DNA of 7,481 nt, from the NCBI GenBank assembly GCA_946414115.1, contig CAMKNF010000098.1, positions 1-7,481 on the forward strand, written 5' to 3'. Of the stretch, positions 5,619 through 7,481 are shown piece by piece. A program made the position numbers and the translations under genes. This stretch comes from an uncultured Ruminococcus sp. Its GTDB lineage: Bacteria; Bacillota; Clostridia; Oscillospirales; Acutalibacteraceae. The notes below the pieces were generated by a model. It made no database searches. It had not been told where the DNA came from and was given only the letters and a program-made list of their open reading frames with translations. Numbering within the stretch: the stretch's first letter is position 1; every line of letters starts with the position of its first letter.

Positions 5619-6140
5619 TCAGTTTTTATCCGCTTTTATCTCTGAAAATTCAATATTCAGCTCTGCATTTTTAATTTCTACACCCGTAATTTCCCCGTCT
5701 TTGTCTGTGGTAATAACGCAATCTCCGCTGTCGGTTTTTAAATTATATGTACATACGCTGTCACTTTGAGTTGAAAGCTTTGCTCTGCCCTGTGAGATAC
5801 CGTCGAGAATTGATTTTACAAGGCTCGGGAAGCTCTTTTGCGGAAGATACACCTCGTCTGCACTGCAAATAAGATTTTCCCTCGACATTTCAAGCTCGCC
5901 GTTCTTGTACCCAAAGCTTATTCCGTCAAGCTCTTCGGGACTGCTTATGCTTATATATGCAACGCCCTGCCTGTTTGTGCTGATACTTCCTGAATATTCC
6001 GCATCACGATAACTTGCTTTAAAATTTGCGGAAAAGTCCGTTACAATATCCGCAGTCTCGTTATTTGACTGACATCCGCTGAAAAGCAAAATCAGCAAAA
6101 AAGAAAAGACATATAATGTTTTCAAAACCCTCTTGGTCAT
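5619..6140 (-). CDS. Small secreted lipoprotein of unknown function
   Basis: A 173-residue protein with a lipoprotein signal: charged start MTKR, a hydrophobic stretch (8-20) and a lipobox FSGC with Cys23 as the lipidation site. The mature part (about 150 residues) is rich in short beta strands (GSISTNRQGVAYISIS, about 50-65, and CVITTDKDGEITGVEIKN, 139-156). That pattern suggests a LolA/LppX-like half-barrel such as clostridial GerS, but this is an impression and not a match. GGAGGG (6150-6145) lies 4 bases before the ATG. Position between nnrD and mazF parallels the lipoprotein (ydcC in Bacillus) found between acpS and alr-ndoAI-ndoA. It probably sits on the outer face of the membrane. No catalytic motif is seen. 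Confidence 0.88.
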   Translation of the reverse strand: MTKRVLKTLYVFSFLLILLFSGCQSNNETADIVTDFSANFKASYRDAEYSGSISTNRQGVAYISISSPEELDGISFGYKNGELEMSRENLICSADEVYLPQKSFPSLVKSILDGISQGRAKLSTQSDSVCTYNLKTDSGDCVITTDKDGEITGVEIKNAELNIEFSEIKADKN

Positions 6141-6166
6141 AATTCCCTCCGTAGGTGTTTTTATAC

Positions 6167-6172
6167 ATTATA
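6167..6172 (-). promoter_or_regulatory. Candidate -10 box for the lipoprotein gene
   Basis: TATAAT on the minus strand lies 27 bases before the lipoprotein start. The only good -35 hexamer, TTGACG, is 23 bases upstream, too far; at the correct distance there is only TAATTT. A weak or activator-dependent promoter is possible, otherwise the gene is read from nnrD. Confidence 0.3.
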
Positions 6173-6214
6173 TGTCTTTGTTATTTTTAAAATTACGTCA
6201 AACAAGCCGTTGAA

Positions 6215-7102
6215 TTAAAATCCGCATTTTCTGAAAGCCTGCGGAATTTCGTCTATAAGGTCTGTCGGCAGCATTGAAATTTTGCCGAGCTTTTCGGCGG
6301 CAAGGTCGCCCGCTAAACCGTGAAGGTAAACAGCCGCTGATGCCGCATCAAATGCATTTGCACATTGCGCAAGCAAAGAGCCTGTCATTCCGGCAAGCAC
6401 ATCTCCGCTTCCGCCGGTAGCCATTCCCGAATTTCCCGTTCGGTTAATCAGAATTTTCCCATCAGGGGCAGAGATAATTGTTCCCGAACCTTTCAGCACT
6501 GTAACAACGCTGTACTCCTTTGCAAAATCAGCCGCAATCTCGGCTCTGTTTTCGTTTATGGCTTTCGGAGTTGACTTTACAAGCCTTGCCATTTCTCCCG
6601 GGTGGGGAGTAATGATAATCGGCGCTTTTGCTTTTTTGAGAATATCAGTATTCTTTGCTACGCAATTGAGTGCGTCTGCGTCAAGCACAAGCGGTTTTGC
6701 GCAATTTTCTATAAAAGAATAAACAAGTTTTTCCGTATCGTCACATACAGATAACCCGCAGCCGATAAGCACTGCACTTGACTTTTCAGCCTCGCAAAGC
6801 AGAAAATCAATGTTGCTTTTGCTGATTTTACCGTCAGGCGTTTCTTCAAGCGGAAAAAATACGCTCTCAAAAATCGCACCTGCCGCAATCGGATAAATGC
6901 TTTTCGGCAACGCTGTTTTCAGCAGACCGAGTCCGCACCTTAAAGCCGCTTGTCCAGCCATAATAGCCGCACCAGCCATTCCGTAACAGCCGCAAATGCA
7001 AAGCAGCGAGCCGAGCGTGCCTTTGTTTGCATCATCCGGACGGTTAAAAACTGCCTTTTTAACAATATTTCTGTCGGTTTGTTCCATTAAATCAACCTGC
7101 AT
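6215..7102 (-). CDS. nnrD: ADP/ATP-dependent NAD(P)H-hydrate dehydratase
   Basis: Repairs damaged cofactor: dehydrates the S form of hydrated NADH or NADPH using ADP (bacterial type) as energy source. The 295 residues correspond to the stand-alone C-terminal domain of YjeF, a ribokinase-like fold. Signs: NKGTLGSLLCICGCYGMAGA (26-45) at the nucleotide end, LDADALN (140-146), ITPHPGEMARL (164-174), VLKGSGTIIS (202-211), and TGGSGDVLAG (229-238) with catalytic Asp234. The epimerase domain (NnrE) is absent and must be elsewhere if present. The ATG at 7102 overlaps the upstream gene by 11 bp and has no clear ribosome site; the ATG at 7087 (Met6), 4 bases after that gene's stop and with AGG 8 bases before it, is an equally good start. 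Co-transcribed with the upstream gene. Confidence 0.95.
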   Translation of the reverse strand: MQVDLMEQTDRNIVKKAVFNRPDDANKGTLGSLLCICGCYGMAGAAIMAGQAALRCGLGLLKTALPKSIYPIAAGAIFESVFFPLEETPDGKISKSNIDFLLCEAEKSSAVLIGCGLSVCDDTEKLVYSFIENCAKPLVLDADALNCVAKNTDILKKAKAPIIITPHPGEMARLVKSTPKAINENRAEIAADFAKEYSVVTVLKGSGTIISAPDGKILINRTGNSGMATGGSGDVLAGMTGSLLAQCANAFDAASAAVYLHGLAGDLAAEKLGKISMLPTDLIDEIPQAFRKCGF

Positions 7103-7481
7103 TTCTTTTATAGAACAGCTTTAAAACAATATCCTTGTTAAGATACCTTTTCATTCCCTCTAAAATCTGCTCGTTGGGGGAGAAAATCAACAGGCATTTT
7201 CCGTAAGCGGCACTGTTGAAAACCGCATAATAATTTTCATTGTCAGCGTCAATGTCACGAGCGGCAATAAAGCTCTTGGTAAATCTCATACCGTCAACCG
7301 ACTTTTCGCCCTTTTCCAGCTTTTCAATTTCTCTTATCGGCACTTTGCAGATACGCTTTCTTTTGCGCAGTGAAATTACCTTTGAAATTTCAAGCTCGTC
7401 GCCTGCAACGGAGTATTCAAATTCAACTCTCTGCGAGGTGATTATGTACCACACAACGTATATTCCGCCCATAAACAAAAA
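7092..7481 (-). CDS. DUF6106-like membrane protein, C-terminal part (5' end cut by window edge)
   Basis: The frame is open to the right edge and contains 129 complete residues plus none of the expected start; no ribosome site precedes the TTG at 7478, so the true start lies outside. The visible part begins with the end of a membrane helix (FMGGIYVVWYIIT) followed by a basic, strand-rich cytosolic domain: VEFEYSVAGDELEISKVISLRKRKRICKV. This EFEY...G-x-L-x-I-x-K-I-x-x-x-RKRKR pattern is what I associate with DUF6106 proteins of Clostridia, which have two N-terminal helices and a PH-like tail. Family name is from memory and not searched. It overlaps nnrD by up to 11 bp, so the two are translated from one message. 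No function is known to me. Confidence 0.75.
   Translation of the reverse strand, partial: FLFMGGIYVVWYIITSQRVEFEYSVAGDELEISKVISLRKRKRICKVPIREIEKLEKGEKSVDGMRFTKSFIAARDIDADNENYYAVFNSAAYGKCLLIFSPNEQILEGMKRYLNKDIVLKLFYKRNAG

Overview
The window looks like ordinary chromosome of a low-to-mid-GC Gram-positive anaerobe of the Clostridia, probably Ruminococcus or a relative. This rests on the strong AGGAG-type ribosome sites with frequent TTG/GTG starts, sigma-A promoters with near-consensus boxes, the protein sequences (a YesU-like DUF1349 protein, a DUF6106-like membrane protein, a MazF very close to Bacillus NdoA) and the gene order. The genus is an inference.

Left part (1-1871): a divergent pair. 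On the minus strand is the N-terminal half of an MMPL/RND-type membrane transporter that runs off the left edge; on the plus strand is a TetR-family repressor. The 208-bp gap holds a good promoter for each gene. A near-perfect 14-bp inverted repeat covers the repressor's own -35 box and is the likely operator. The simplest reading is a self-regulated export pump.

Middle (1872-5132), plus strand: pyruvate kinase (pyk) behind a TTGAAA-N17-TATAAT promoter, then a shikimate-kinase-like P-loop kinase 1 bp downstream, a VOC/glyoxalase-fold protein overlapping the kinase by 4 bp, and a DUF1349 protein 25 bp later. Spacing suggests one transcript. The last two genes are clearly more AT-rich than pyk and the first half of the kinase gene, so they may be later additions. 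A strong hairpin at 5070-5100 closes this run and serves the convergent genes as well.

Right part (5133-7481), all minus strand, read right to left: the C-terminal part of a DUF6106-like membrane protein, NAD(P)H-hydrate dehydratase (nnrD), a small lipoprotein, and a MazF endoribonuclease. This resembles the Bacillus/Clostridia locus acpS - lipoprotein - alr - mazE - mazF, but neither alanine racemase nor a MazE antitoxin lies next to the toxin here.

I see no tRNA, rRNA, CRISPR array, insertion sequence or phage gene. No gene-free stretch exceeds 300 bases. I found no clear new multi-gene system; the points most worth a second look are the antitoxin-less MazF, the kinase lacking a shikimate-binding arginine, and the transporter/TetR operator.
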